Positions 8,788-17,191 of a stretch of 64,000 bases of DNA are shown one piece after another. Both the position numbers and the translations under genes were made by a program. The DNA is from Bacterioplanes sp. (GTDB lineage: Bacteria > Pseudomonadota > Gammaproteobacteria > Pseudomonadales > Oceanobacteraceae). The notes beneath the pieces are model-generated. The model ran no database searches. It saw nothing but the letters and a program-made list of their open reading frames with translations, and was not told where the DNA came from. The stretch's first letter is position 1. Each line of letters opens with the position of its first letter. The DNA lies in NCBI GenBank assembly GCA_014859445.1, contig JACUUC010000014.1, positions 1-64,000 of the forward strand, written 5' to 3'.

Positions 8788-8814
8788 TGATAACAAAGCA
8801 GATTGAATCAGCGG

Positions 8815-11800
8815 TTATTTTTTACGGCTGTTGTTCATGGCCTCGAACTGCGATTTCACGTAGTCGAGGGTGCTGTTGAGTTTCGATACGATCAAGTCGT
8901 TGGTTAAGAATTGCGAACGCAAACGTGCTTCGGTGGCTGCCAAGCGTGTATTCAGGCGCTCGCGGTCTTGGTTGATGGTTTCTTTATCGGTTTCCAAACC
9001 GGCCTGTCGTACGCCAAGCAAGCTATTACGGCCATTCAGTACGGTACTGAGTAGGTTTTTCAGCTGATCGGCAAAACCACTGATAAAGGTCACTGTGCCA
9101 CGATCACCAATGCTGCCGCCATTCACTTTCAAACGGATACCCGATGCGGGTGAAGCACTGCCTTGCTCGGCTTTGCCTTTTGCGCCATCACCAATACCCA
9201 CCACAAAACCAAACACCGCCGCAGCGTCGTTCGACACTTGGGTAATTTCCACACCCGACGTGGCACCCGTGGTATTGGAGATGATGCCAAACTTACCATT
9301 GGCAAAGGCCGTGGGGTCGTCGGTGTATTCCACTTTTACGCCAATGTTGTTGTCTTTGAATTCCGCGGTATTGTTAATCGCTGCGGCCAAAGCGGACGCC
9401 AAGGCCGAACCCGAGACAAAGGTGGCGGGTTCGTTGAGTGTAACATCGGCTTCGACACCATCAATTTTGATGCGGAAGGTATTGTTCGTGGCGTTTATTT
9501 CAACCGCGCTGGAAAAGTCGGCAGCGGTATTGCCTAAGTAAAATCCGGGTGTGGCTTTCACATTGCCATCGGCCGCACGTAAGAATTGACCGTTACCCGT
9601 GGCTTCTACGCCATTGATGGTGCCTGCTACGTCTTTACCCTTAGGGATCGACGGTGAGTAGGCGCTCACGTCTTGCAAGCCCAAAAACGAAATGGCTGCG
9701 GTATCAAGCTCGGTAAAACCAACACGAGTCGCTTGTCCACCAATGGTGATAGCAAACGACCCACGAGTACCGTCTTCGTCCAGTTTATAGTCAACTTGGG
9801 CATCTAAGCTGTAACCAAACGTGCGTTGGCTATTCATACCAAAACCGTCATAGCCATCGTTACGGGTTTCGGCCACCAAGCCCAAATTAGACACGGCCGT
9901 ACCAGCGAGGTTTTTCACTTCAATCGACGCATTTGAACCAAACGTACCCGATGTTTTTACTCCATTTTTGCTATTGGTTTCAAAAAACAACTGGCCGTTA
10001 TCATCCACTTTCGCCAACACATCACCCGCCGCAAACTGGCCGCTGGCTTGTAAGGCACTGTCGATGGCTTGTTGAATCACAATCAAATTCGACGCACTGT
10101 TGTTACTGCCACTGGTGCCATTGCCCGTGACGTTGACATTGATGTCGACACCATCAACCGCTAAGGTAAATTGAGCATTTTGTCCTGCTTGGCTAAAGTC
10201 GATACCCGACGATAAATCGGCAAAGCTGCTGCTGCGTGCGCCACGGCCGTCGTTCATCACTTCGATAAACGACTGGTAGCCGGTGGCCACGGTGGTCAGT
10301 TGCAAACCATTGCCATCTAAGGCCGCACTGACCACGCCTGCCCCATAAGCGGCATCTAACGCGGCTTGCACGTTTACGATCGGGTCTGGATCGTTGCCGG
10401 TAACCAAAATATCACGTTCAACACCCGATACATTCAAGCGGAAACCTGCATTGGCCGTACTAAAATCAACACCGGTGATGTCGCGTGTACCGCCAGCGGT
10501 GCTGGCACCCACCACTTTGCCCGCAAAGGCCGGGTCACTGTCGAGCTGCGCTTGCAACGCGGTTTGCACCGCCGCCGCTAAATCTTGGCCGGTGGCGTAA
10601 TTACCAGCAGGCACCGACACCTTCGCGGTGGACTCGGTGCCATCCACCCGCACCTTAAACTCAACCGGTGCCGACAACAGCAAACCGGGGTCTTTACCGT
10701 TGGTTTGTACACCTTGTGTGGCGCTTAAGCCTAACAATTGATCGTTGGTGTTGTTGCCGACGGCGGTGATTTCGATGCTGCGAGCCACGCCTTCGGCCAC
10801 GGTTTCAAATTGCAAAAAGCCGTTGCGATCAAACTTAGCCACCACCTGACCATTCAATGACGTACTATCAATGGCGGTTTGAATCGCTTGCAGGGTGTCG
10901 TTTCGATCACCGAACACCCCATCGCCATTTAAGTCTTGGCCACTGGCATTCAAATTGACCGTGACCGGCACCGCCGCATTGCCATCAACACTCAGCGAAA
11001 AGGTCGCGTTATTGGCGGCAAAGTTTAAACCCGTGGACGCATCCACCGAGCGATTACCAATTTGAGTCGTCGCACCTTTACCGTTAAACGCCTCGGGCCC
11101 CAACGTGGTTAAACCAACGCCTTCGTAGGTACCGCCCCCCAACACATTAAAACCCAAGGTATTGGCCGTGTTGGTTCCGGCGGCCGTGATGTACACCTGA
11201 GATTTAGAACCGTACAAGTTCGACGTAATGGCAAAGTTTTTGTTGGCAGCGCTGTACTCCACTGAGACATTCGCCGCCGAGCGTTTTAGCGCTTCATTCG
11301 AGTTGATTTGCAGCGCCAACTCACGGGCTAAATCCTCGCCACTGGTGTAACTACCCTGGCTTAATTGAATATTGGCGTTGGTGCCATTCACATTAATCGA
11401 AAACTGATCGTTACTGCCGTCAATCACTACGGGGTTGGTAAAGTCGAGTAACGCCAACGACCCGCCTTCAAATTTGGCTTGCGTCGCCAACTGCGTAATG
11501 TTGACATCGTACGTGCCCGGTTTGGTATTGATCGAATCGTTCACGTATTGAATTTGACCGTCGCTGGTGGTGCCCGACTTCGCCAGAATACTCACCACGG
11601 TCGAGCGCTCTTCACGCATCGCCTTGAGGAACGTGGCTTGGTTAAACTCCAACAAAAAGTTGTTATTGCGATCGGTGTTAATGCCTAATTCTGTAAACGA
11701 GGTGTAGCTGGTGCCCGCCAACCCCTGAATCGGCGAGCTGATTAACGCACGCATTTGCGATTGAATGTTGCGCATAGTAGAGTCGCCCAACAACAGACCC

Positions 11801-12768
11801 GCCTGTTGTTTGTCAGCGTTGTAGCCCGACAAATCGTCAGTGAATTTCTTCAAGTTGTTATAGGCATCAACAAACTTCATCAAGTTTTCGGCCAACTGGT
11901 CGGTGTCGGCGTCCACCGTGATAGTCACCTGCTTGCCCACATCGGCGCCTTGCAAGTTCAGCGTAACGCCGTCAATCACTTCGTTAACCTGATTGCTGCT
12001 GCGCGAAATCAACAGACCATTAATGGTGAGCTGTGCATCCTCACCACGGCTGGTTTGCTGCATATTGGTGGGGCCATTCTGCGTTTCGTTAAACGCCAAG
12101 GCACCCAATCCACCCGCTAACGGGTTACCATTGCCGTCGGTGGCGGTAATGCGCATGGCATTTTCCACCCCGGTTTCGGTGCTGTTCATCAACAACCGAT
12201 AGCCCGAGCCATCGTTAATGATGGTGGCGCGCACGCCCATATCGGCGTTATTGATGGCATCGCGAATGCCACTCAAGGTACGGTTTGATTCATCAATGGT
12301 GATGGTGGTGCTGCCGCGACTGGCATTGACTTGCTGCCCGGTCATGTTGCCGCCAGCGTCGTAACTGTTGGTACCAAAACTGAACGTCAGCTGACCCGTA
12401 CCCACCACTTCATCAAACCCACTGAAGGTTTGCGTGGCAAGCGCATGGGATTTGGCGGTGTTAATCACCTCGATATTGTAGGTACCCGGCTGTGCCGATG
12501 GGGTTGAGGTGGCCGTAACGAGGGACTCATCCGACGACGTCACCTTGGTTTGCCCCACCAGCGACGGGCTCGACAACGCCAATACACTGCCTTGCAGCGT
12601 CGACATCAGCGATTGAATTTCACCGTATGCGGTAATTTTGGCATCCACCAGTTCTTCACGGCGATTCAAACGCAAATCCGATGCTTCGCGTTCGGCTTTG
12701 ACAATTTGCTCGACTAAGTCGGTGGTCAACACCCCAGAGCCTAAGCCTAATGATTGAATCGATGCCAT
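8815..12768 (-). CDS. fliD: FliD, flagellar filament cap protein, very long form
   Basis: Caps the growing filament and guides flagellin insertion. Both ends are typical: N-terminal MASIQSLGLGSGVLTTDLV with the FliD_N coiled region (about 1-110), and the C-terminal FliD_C helix region ending in LNSTLDYVKSQFEAMNNS. At 1317 residues it is two to three times the usual 450-700. The extra length is in the middle and consists of repeated modules that each read like the flagellar IN motif or hook-like domains (variants of FSLSVDG / FTLAVDGVDINVNVTG followed by a helix and an FxTxxxG strand). One module holds DLNGDGVFGD, which looks like an EF-hand calcium loop. It is bounded by terminators on both sides, so it is probably transcribed alone. 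Confidence 0.92.
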   Translation of the reverse strand: MASIQSLGLGSGVLTTDLVEQIVKAEREASDLRLNRREELVDAKITAYGEIQSLMSTLQGSVLALSSPSLVGQTKVTSSDESLVTATSTPSAQPGTYNIEVINTAKSHALATQTFSGFDEVVGTGQLTFSFGTNSYDAGGNMTGQQVNASRGSTTITIDESNRTLSGIRDAINNADMGVRATIINDGSGYRLLMNSTETGVENAMRITATDGNGNPLAGGLGALAFNETQNGPTNMQQTSRGEDAQLTINGLLISRSSNQVNEVIDGVTLNLQGADVGKQVTITVDADTDQLAENLMKFVDAYNNLKKFTDDLSGYNADKQQAGLLLGDSTMRNIQSQMRALISSPIQGLAGTSYTSFTELGINTDRNNNFLLEFNQATFLKAMREERSTVVSILAKSGTTSDGQIQYVNDSINTKPGTYDVNITQLATQAKFEGGSLALLDFTNPVVIDGSNDQFSINVNGTNANIQLSQGSYTSGEDLARELALQINSNEALKRSAANVSVEYSAANKNFAITSNLYGSKSQVYITAAGTNTANTLGFNVLGGGTYEGVGLTTLGPEAFNGKGATTQIGNRSVDASTGLNFAANNATFSLSVDGNAAVPVTVNLNASGQDLNGDGVFGDRNDTLQAIQTAIDSTSLNGQVVAKFDRNGFLQFETVAEGVARSIEITAVGNNTNDQLLGLSATQGVQTNGKDPGLLLSAPVEFKVRVDGTESTAKVSVPAGNYATGQDLAAAVQTALQAQLDSDPAFAGKVVGASTAGGTRDITGVDFSTANAGFRLNVSGVERDILVTGNDPDPIVNVQAALDAAYGAGVVSAALDGNGLQLTTVATGYQSFIEVMNDGRGARSSSFADLSSGIDFSQAGQNAQFTLAVDGVDINVNVTGNGTSGSNNSASNLIVIQQAIDSALQASGQFAAGDVLAKVDDNGQLFFETNSKNGVKTSGTFGSNASIEVKNLAGTAVSNLGLVAETRNDGYDGFGMNSQRTFGYSLDAQVDYKLDEDGTRGSFAITIGGQATRVGFTELDTAAISFLGLQDVSAYSPSIPKGKDVAGTINGVEATGNGQFLRAADGNVKATPGFYLGNTAADFSSAVEINATNNTFRIKIDGVEADVTLNEPATFVSGSALASALAAAINNTAEFKDNNIGVKVEYTDDPTAFANGKFGIISNTTGATSGVEITQVSNDAAAVFGFVVGIGDGAKGKAEQGSASPASGIRLKVNGGSIGDRGTVTFISGFADQLKNLLSTVLNGRNSLLGVRQAGLETDKETINQDRERLNTRLAATEARLRSQFLTNDLIVSKLNSTLDYVKSQFEAMNNSRKK

Positions 12769-12827
12769 AACGGATACCTCATTACCATGATGAACGGCGG
12801 CTGTACGGAATTACACACAGAGCATAA

Positions 12828-12843
12828 TGCCATCATACCGCCA
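12828..12843 (-). promoter_or_regulatory. Candidate sigma-54 promoter of fliD
   Basis: Minus strand TGGCGGTATGATGGCA keeps GG and GC ten bases apart and matches TGGC at -24, but the rest of the consensus is poor. It sits 60 bases before the fliD start. A sigma-70-like TATGAT overlaps it. Confidence 0.4.
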
Positions 12844-12875
12844 TTCGATTGGGTGACGACACAATCGTCGCCCAT

Positions 12876-12914
12876 AAAAAAACCCTGTAGTGGCTTTATC
12901 GGCCAGTACAGGGC
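12876..12914 (-). terminator. Terminator after flaG
   Basis: On the minus strand the arms CCCTGTA and TACAGGG, 17 bases apart, are followed by seven T. It begins 27 bases past the flaG stop and separates fliC-flaG from fliD. Confidence 0.85.
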
Positions 12915-12940
12915 TTTCTTAAGGGGTGTTTACGAAAACA

Positions 12941-13330
12941 CTACACTTGCGCACTGAACAACAAAGAAGGTTCTTCATCATTCAACTTTCGCGCCAACTC
13001 CAGTGCTAACTCCCCAGGAATCTGACGAATCAACTCCGCCGATTCTTTGTCATACACACGGATCACGGTTTGACCACTGTCTTCATCCAATTGGAAGTTC
13101 AGGGTCCGTTGCGATTTCTGTACAAAGTCGTTAATACGAGAAACCGCGTCTTCTACATCAGAGCGAGACATCACTTCTGTTGTCTCGGGTGGCAATGACT
13201 TGCCGCTTGGCTGACTCATTTCCGTTTCCTTTACCGCTTTCAAGGCAGAGGTAACATTCGATGTGCGGGCAAAGCTGTCTGATGCATACGCTTTGGCGTT
13301 ATCCATCGTTTTGGTATTCAGCTCATTCAT
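12941..13330 (-). CDS. flaG: FlaG family protein
   Basis: 129 residues. The N-terminal half is low in complexity and polar; the C-terminal half is the FlaG domain, with RINDFVQKSQRTLNFQLDED then TVIRVYD and ELIRQIP. FlaG affects filament length in Pseudomonas and Vibrio and is usually found between fliC and fliD, as here. GAGAGG precedes the ATG. It follows fliC, with a GC hairpin but no T-run between, so readthrough from the fliC promoter is likely. Confidence 0.88.
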   Translation of the reverse strand: MNELNTKTMDNAKAYASDSFARTSNVTSALKAVKETEMSQPSGKSLPPETTEVMSRSDVEDAVSRINDFVQKSQRTLNFQLDEDSGQTVIRVYDKESAELIRQIPGELALELARKLNDEEPSLLFSAQV

Positions 13331-13361
13331 AACCCACCTCTCTGGTTTCCGTTACATCAAG

Positions 13362-13379
13362 GGGGTGGCGAACCACCCC
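13362..13379 (-). terminator. GC hairpin between fliC and flaG, possible attenuator
   Basis: GGGGTGG, a CGAA tetraloop and CCACCCC form a perfect 7-bp stem 13 bases after the fliC stop. There is no T-run after it on the minus strand. It may protect the fliC mRNA 3' end or give partial termination. Confidence 0.5.
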
Positions 13380-13391
13380 ATTAAGGTATTA

Positions 13392-15590
13392 TTAACCCAA
13401 GAGAGACAGAACCTGCTGGCCCGACGCGTTGGCCTGAGCCAGAACCGAAATACCGGCCTGCTGTAGTACCTGAGTACGAGACAGTTCAGCGGTTTCGGCA
13501 GCGAAGTCGGCATCTTGAATACGCGAGTTAGCCGCATTCAAGTTTTCCGACGTCACTTGCAGGTTGCTCACGGTAGACTCCATGCGGTTTTGAATCGCAC
13601 CTAAGTCCGCACGTTGGCTCGCCACTTGCGCGATGGCGTTGTCAATTGCCACCAAGGCAGACTGAGCGCCTTCGAAGGTGGTGATGTCAATTTCAGACAG
13701 CGCCTGACCGTCTTCACCGCCACCGAACTTACCACCAACAAACCCAGAATCCGACAACCCTTTCGCACCGTTCGTGCCGTAGCTCACATCAAATGCTTTT
13801 GATGACTGCAAGGTGACCGTTGAGTAGGTTGTTTTAGCAATACCATCAGCTGCACCACCCGCACCGCCCAAACCAAAAGCAGCCAAGTTCGCATCCGTGC
13901 CGCCAGATAATGTGATGTTTCTACCGTCGGCCGCCTGCAAGGTTAACGACACACCGTTATCACTCGCGGTGACGCCGGTTTGACCCGTAAACTCATTAAT
14001 CAAGCTAATGGCCGCAGCTTTGTCTTTTTCAAGATCACCAACAGAAGTCAGAGTACCAATAGCAACACCATTAATATTTAATGTTGTCGCATCGGCAGCA
14101 CTACCTTCAGTACTTGTTCCTACTACTTCCGTGGCGTTCACTGTAGCCGTTACGCCAGTCTGTTCGCTAGACGCATTAATCGCAGCGGCAATAGCAATAC
14201 CCGATGCCGCGCCATTCGAAGTACCCGTCCATGTATCAGAATCATCTGGGTCAACAAGAGTCAAATCAACAAAGGAAGATTTATCGTCCAATGACGATGA
14301 TGCCCGAATGGCAACGCCATTGATCACCAGATCGCCGTCTTGCAAGGCTCGATCATTGGCTGCTACCGCACCGCCTGCAGCAGCAGTACCATCAGTCGCC
14401 TCGCCTTGAGTATTGGAGGTTACGGCCGTTTGCGCAGAGTAAGTGCCCGCTTTCAGGCCCGCATTGGCGATGTCACCATTACCCGTACCATTACCACCGC
14501 CAATCACAATATCGGTATTGGCGTTGGCTGCAGTCAATGTAAAACCTGCCTGCGCTTGGATAGCACCTGCTGCTGCCGTGTCATCATCTGCCAGACCATA
14601 AACCGACAAATCGAGCACTGCCGACGTGACCGTGATATTACGACCATCAGCAGCCGTTAAAATGACACCGCCATCCTTACCACCATCTGAGGCAACCACA
14701 CCCGTCTGACCGGATTTAGCGTTGATGGCTTCGATAACTGATACACGGGTACCCGCTTTATCCGCTTCAGATCCGTTAGCCGTACCCTGAATGTTAATGT
14801 CAACACCATTTACAACAATAGCGGCAACACCAGCAGCGGTACCAGCTGAGTCCATTTTAGAACCCAGCACCACGTTTTCATCCACAGTGGCTTTCACGCC
14901 GGTTTGCGCGGACACTTCGTTAATGGCAGCCACTTTAGCAATAGCGCTCATTTCTTTATTAGCAAATGATAAATTATCATCACCCGAAACGGAGGCACGA
15001 ACAGCAACCCCATTAATGGTCAAGTCGCCATTGCTTAGCTTCTCATCAGTGCCTTGGGCCGACACACCCGCTTGTTTGGCTGAGCCCAACTTGTCGGCGG
15101 TCAGTTCAGAAATCGATACATCCAGTGTTTGACCGGCGTTAGCACCGATTTGGAAAGTGGCTTTGAACGAGCCGTCTAACAATTTACGACCATTGAAGTC
15201 GGTATCTTCGGCGGTACGAGAAATCTCGGCCACCAACTGATTCACCTCGGCTTGCAGGGCTTCGCGGTCAACGTCGGAGTTGGTCGCGTTAGCAGACTGT
15301 ACCGCCAGTTCGCGGATACGCTGTAAGTTTTCGTTCATGGAACCCAATGCACCTTCAGCGGTTTGCGCCAAGGCGATACCGTCACCGGCGTTACGCACCG
15401 CAACGTTCAGACCTTTGATCTGAGAGGTGAAACGGGTAGAAATTGCTAAGCCGGCGGCGTCGTCTTTGGCGCTGTTAATACGCAGACCAGAAGACAAACG
15501 TTGTAATGCCTGTTGGTTAGCAGATTGGGATTTGTCCAAGTTACGCTGTGCGTTGATGGACGCGATATTGGTATTAATAATTTGAGGCAT
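13392..15590 (-). CDS. fliC: Flagellin with duplicated central domain
   Basis: Filament subunit of 732 residues; family members are usually 280-500. The conserved D0/D1 ends are intact: MPQIINTNIASINAQRNL with RLSSGLRINSAKDDAAG (about 30-50), and the C-terminal IQDADFAAETAEL...VLAQAN. The surface-exposed middle contains two copies of an IN-type unit of about 145-150 residues: copy one at about 187-330 and copy two at about 418-570. Both begin GDL(T/V)INGVA(V/I)RAS, pass through QTGV(K/T)ATV, and end with (L/A)ADGRNIT and a YGL or FGL. The unit is expected on the filament surface. Transcribed alone from a near-perfect sigma-28 promoter, with AAAGGAG before the ATG. Only one flagellin gene is in the window. 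Confidence 0.95.
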   Translation of the reverse strand: MPQIINTNIASINAQRNLDKSQSANQQALQRLSSGLRINSAKDDAAGLAISTRFTSQIKGLNVAVRNAGDGIALAQTAEGALGSMNENLQRIRELAVQSANATNSDVDREALQAEVNQLVAEISRTAEDTDFNGRKLLDGSFKATFQIGANAGQTLDVSISELTADKLGSAKQAGVSAQGTDEKLSNGDLTINGVAVRASVSGDDNLSFANKEMSAIAKVAAINEVSAQTGVKATVDENVVLGSKMDSAGTAAGVAAIVVNGVDINIQGTANGSEADKAGTRVSVIEAINAKSGQTGVVASDGGKDGGVILTAADGRNITVTSAVLDLSVYGLADDDTAAAGAIQAQAGFTLTAANANTDIVIGGGNGTGNGDIANAGLKAGTYSAQTAVTSNTQGEATDGTAAAGGAVAANDRALQDGDLVINGVAIRASSSLDDKSSFVDLTLVDPDDSDTWTGTSNGAASGIAIAAAINASSEQTGVTATVNATEVVGTSTEGSAADATTLNINGVAIGTLTSVGDLEKDKAAAISLINEFTGQTGVTASDNGVSLTLQAADGRNITLSGGTDANLAAFGLGGAGGAADGIAKTTYSTVTLQSSKAFDVSYGTNGAKGLSDSGFVGGKFGGGEDGQALSEIDITTFEGAQSALVAIDNAIAQVASQRADLGAIQNRMESTVSNLQVTSENLNAANSRIQDADFAAETAELSRTQVLQQAGISVLAQANASGQQVLSLLG

Positions 15591-15674
15591 GGTGTTTCTC
15601 CTTTACCTGCTTATTGGGGCCAGCTCGGTGGCTAGGGCTACAGAGCTTAGCGCCGCCTGACTGTGTCATTAGGG

Positions 15675-15701
15675 TTAACGGCATGAGGTAAAAAAGCTTT
15701 A
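15675..15701 (-). promoter_or_regulatory. Sigma-28 (FliA) promoter of fliC
   Basis: Minus strand: -35 TAAAGCTT (15694-15701), 11-base spacer, -10 GCCGTTAA (15675-15682). One or two mismatches from TAAAGTTT-N11-GCCGATAA. The predicted leader is about 75 bases. Confidence 0.92.
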
Positions 15702-15731
15702 GCAATTTTTTTAAAAAAGTTTTCGAGGGGT

Positions 15732-15775
15732 GTTGGTGAGATGTTGGTGCGGTGATGGTGCGATGTTGATGCGAG
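15732..15775. repeat. Four 11-bp tandem repeats upstream of the fliC promoter
   Basis: GTTGGTGAGAT, GTTGGTGCGGT, GATGGTGCGAT, GTTGATGCGAG run head to tail, with consensus GTTGGTGCGAT. They begin 30 bases upstream of the fliC -35. The 11-bp period is about one helical turn, so a protein could bind all four on one face of the DNA. Confidence 0.6.
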
Positions 15776-15853
15776 GAACACAGGCAAAAATGATTGACCG
15801 TCGCGGTCGTACTCTTGTGCCAAGCAGTGTTTGCTACGCGCAGCAATAGAGTA

Positions 15854-15876
15854 AGCAGTGCTTGGCAAGCACTGCT
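15854..15876 (-). terminator. Perfect palindrome past flgL, weak terminator candidate
   Basis: AGCAGTGCTTG and CAAGCACTGCT around a single G. It lies between the fliC promoter region and the flgL start side, on the path of transcripts coming from flgL only if they pass the gene end at 15944. No T-run follows on either strand. It could end flgJKL transcription with Rho, or be a protein site. Confidence 0.35.
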
Positions 15877-15943
15877 CAATAAGTATCGTTCAGACGAGCG
15901 TGTTAAAGGTGTAGAGACGAAACCTGAGTTTGTTACGCTTAGA

Positions 15944-17182
15944 TCAAAGTTTGTTAAACAAGGACAACCGTGAAATCACGCTGTAGCTTTGCTGCGCGGC
16001 TTCGAGCATGAAGCTTTGCAACGACAAGCGACTGACGGCTTCGGCGTAGTCTACGTCGGCCAGTTTCGACAACACTTCTTTACTCACCAGCTCGACATCG
16101 GCGGTCAGGTTGCGGGTGTTTTCTACTAGGTTCAAGCGCGCACCGACTTTGCTGCGCACTTCCGATACCGAGGTTTGCGCGCTGAGCAAGTTGGTGATGG
16201 AGTCTTCGACTAATTTTGTCAGTATGTCCGCATCGTTTTGATTGTCTTCTAGGTTGTTTAATCCATACGCCAACCGATGCAAGGTGTCGGTGATGCTCTG
16301 CTTGGGGCTGGATTTCGCCAACACCTGATCACCCGGTTGTGGCTGACCTGACAAAGTCAGTTGTATACCCGCCGCGGCCACGGGGGTACCTTCGGTATAG
16401 GGCATATTGGCTAGCCCTTCGATGACCCGATTATCCGAGGCGCGACGCACAGTAAAGTTGGCACCGGCGGGGTCAATGGCCGATTCTGGGTTAAAGGTGA
16501 TGATGACGTCATCGGGGTACAATTCGGCAAAGGCCTCGTCGTCCACCACAAAGCCCGGACTGACCCTCAACGTACCCGTGTTAAGGGGGTTGGTGCTGGC
16601 GGTAAAGGTGTTTTGTGCGGCGGGCACATCAATAAACAATGCCTTGCCATTGTCGCCCGTGGCCACGCGCGTGGATGCACCAATACTCAAAAATCGCTGC
16701 CCTTCGTCGCCTTGGTATTCGTAACGACCATTGGGTGCCATTTGAAAGGGCTTTTCGCTGCCTTTGAAGCCAGCAAAGATGTATTCGTTGCTGGCGTCTT
16801 TGGTATTAAACAAATCCACCAGCCCTTTTTCTAGCTCTTGAATCTCGGCGGCGATGGCTTGTCGGTCGGTAATGGTGAGTGTGCCACCACCGGCTTTTAC
16901 CGTGAGTTCGCGCAGCCGCGTAAGCGCATCGGTGACGGAGCTGAGTGTGGCTTCTTCCAGTTTTAGCCGATTATCGGCCGCCACCATGTTGCGATTGAAT
17001 TGGTCGCGCTGTGCTAAGTCTTGCTGCAATTGCAAGATTTTGGTGGCGGCAATGGGGTCGTCAGCGGGGGTGAGCACACGCCGCCCGGTCGACACCTGCT
17101 GCTGGGTTTTATTCACTGCGGTTTGATTATTCAAAATGCCGTTCAGGCCATTATTGAATGTTTGCATGGTGGATATGCGCAT
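15944..17182 (-). CDS. flgL: FlgL, hook-filament junction protein 3
   Basis: Second junction ring between hook and filament. The start at 17182 gives MRISTMQTFNNGLNGI with AGGGG six bases upstream; a TTG two codons earlier is possible. 412 residues, near the Pseudomonas length. The flagellin-like D0/D1 ends are present (QQVSTGRRVLTPADDPIAA and the C-terminal LQSFMLEAAQQSYSVISRL). It starts 9 bases after the flgK stop and is the last gene of the flgJ-flgK-flgL run. Confidence 0.93.
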   Translation of the reverse strand: MRISTMQTFNNGLNGILNNQTAVNKTQQQVSTGRRVLTPADDPIAATKILQLQQDLAQRDQFNRNMVAADNRLKLEEATLSSVTDALTRLRELTVKAGGGTLTITDRQAIAAEIQELEKGLVDLFNTKDASNEYIFAGFKGSEKPFQMAPNGRYEYQGDEGQRFLSIGASTRVATGDNGKALFIDVPAAQNTFTASTNPLNTGTLRVSPGFVVDDEAFAELYPDDVIITFNPESAIDPAGANFTVRRASDNRVIEGLANMPYTEGTPVAAAGIQLTLSGQPQPGDQVLAKSSPKQSITDTLHRLAYGLNNLEDNQNDADILTKLVEDSITNLLSAQTSVSEVRSKVGARLNLVENTRNLTADVELVSKEVLSKLADVDYAEAVSRLSLQSFMLEAAQQSYSVISRLSLFNKL

Positions 17183-17191
17183 GATCAACCC

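Noticed and set aside
9095-12202. Several plus-strand frames of 65-150 codons inside fliD
   Set aside because: They are opposite to a gene with full FliD ends and are explained by its codon bias.
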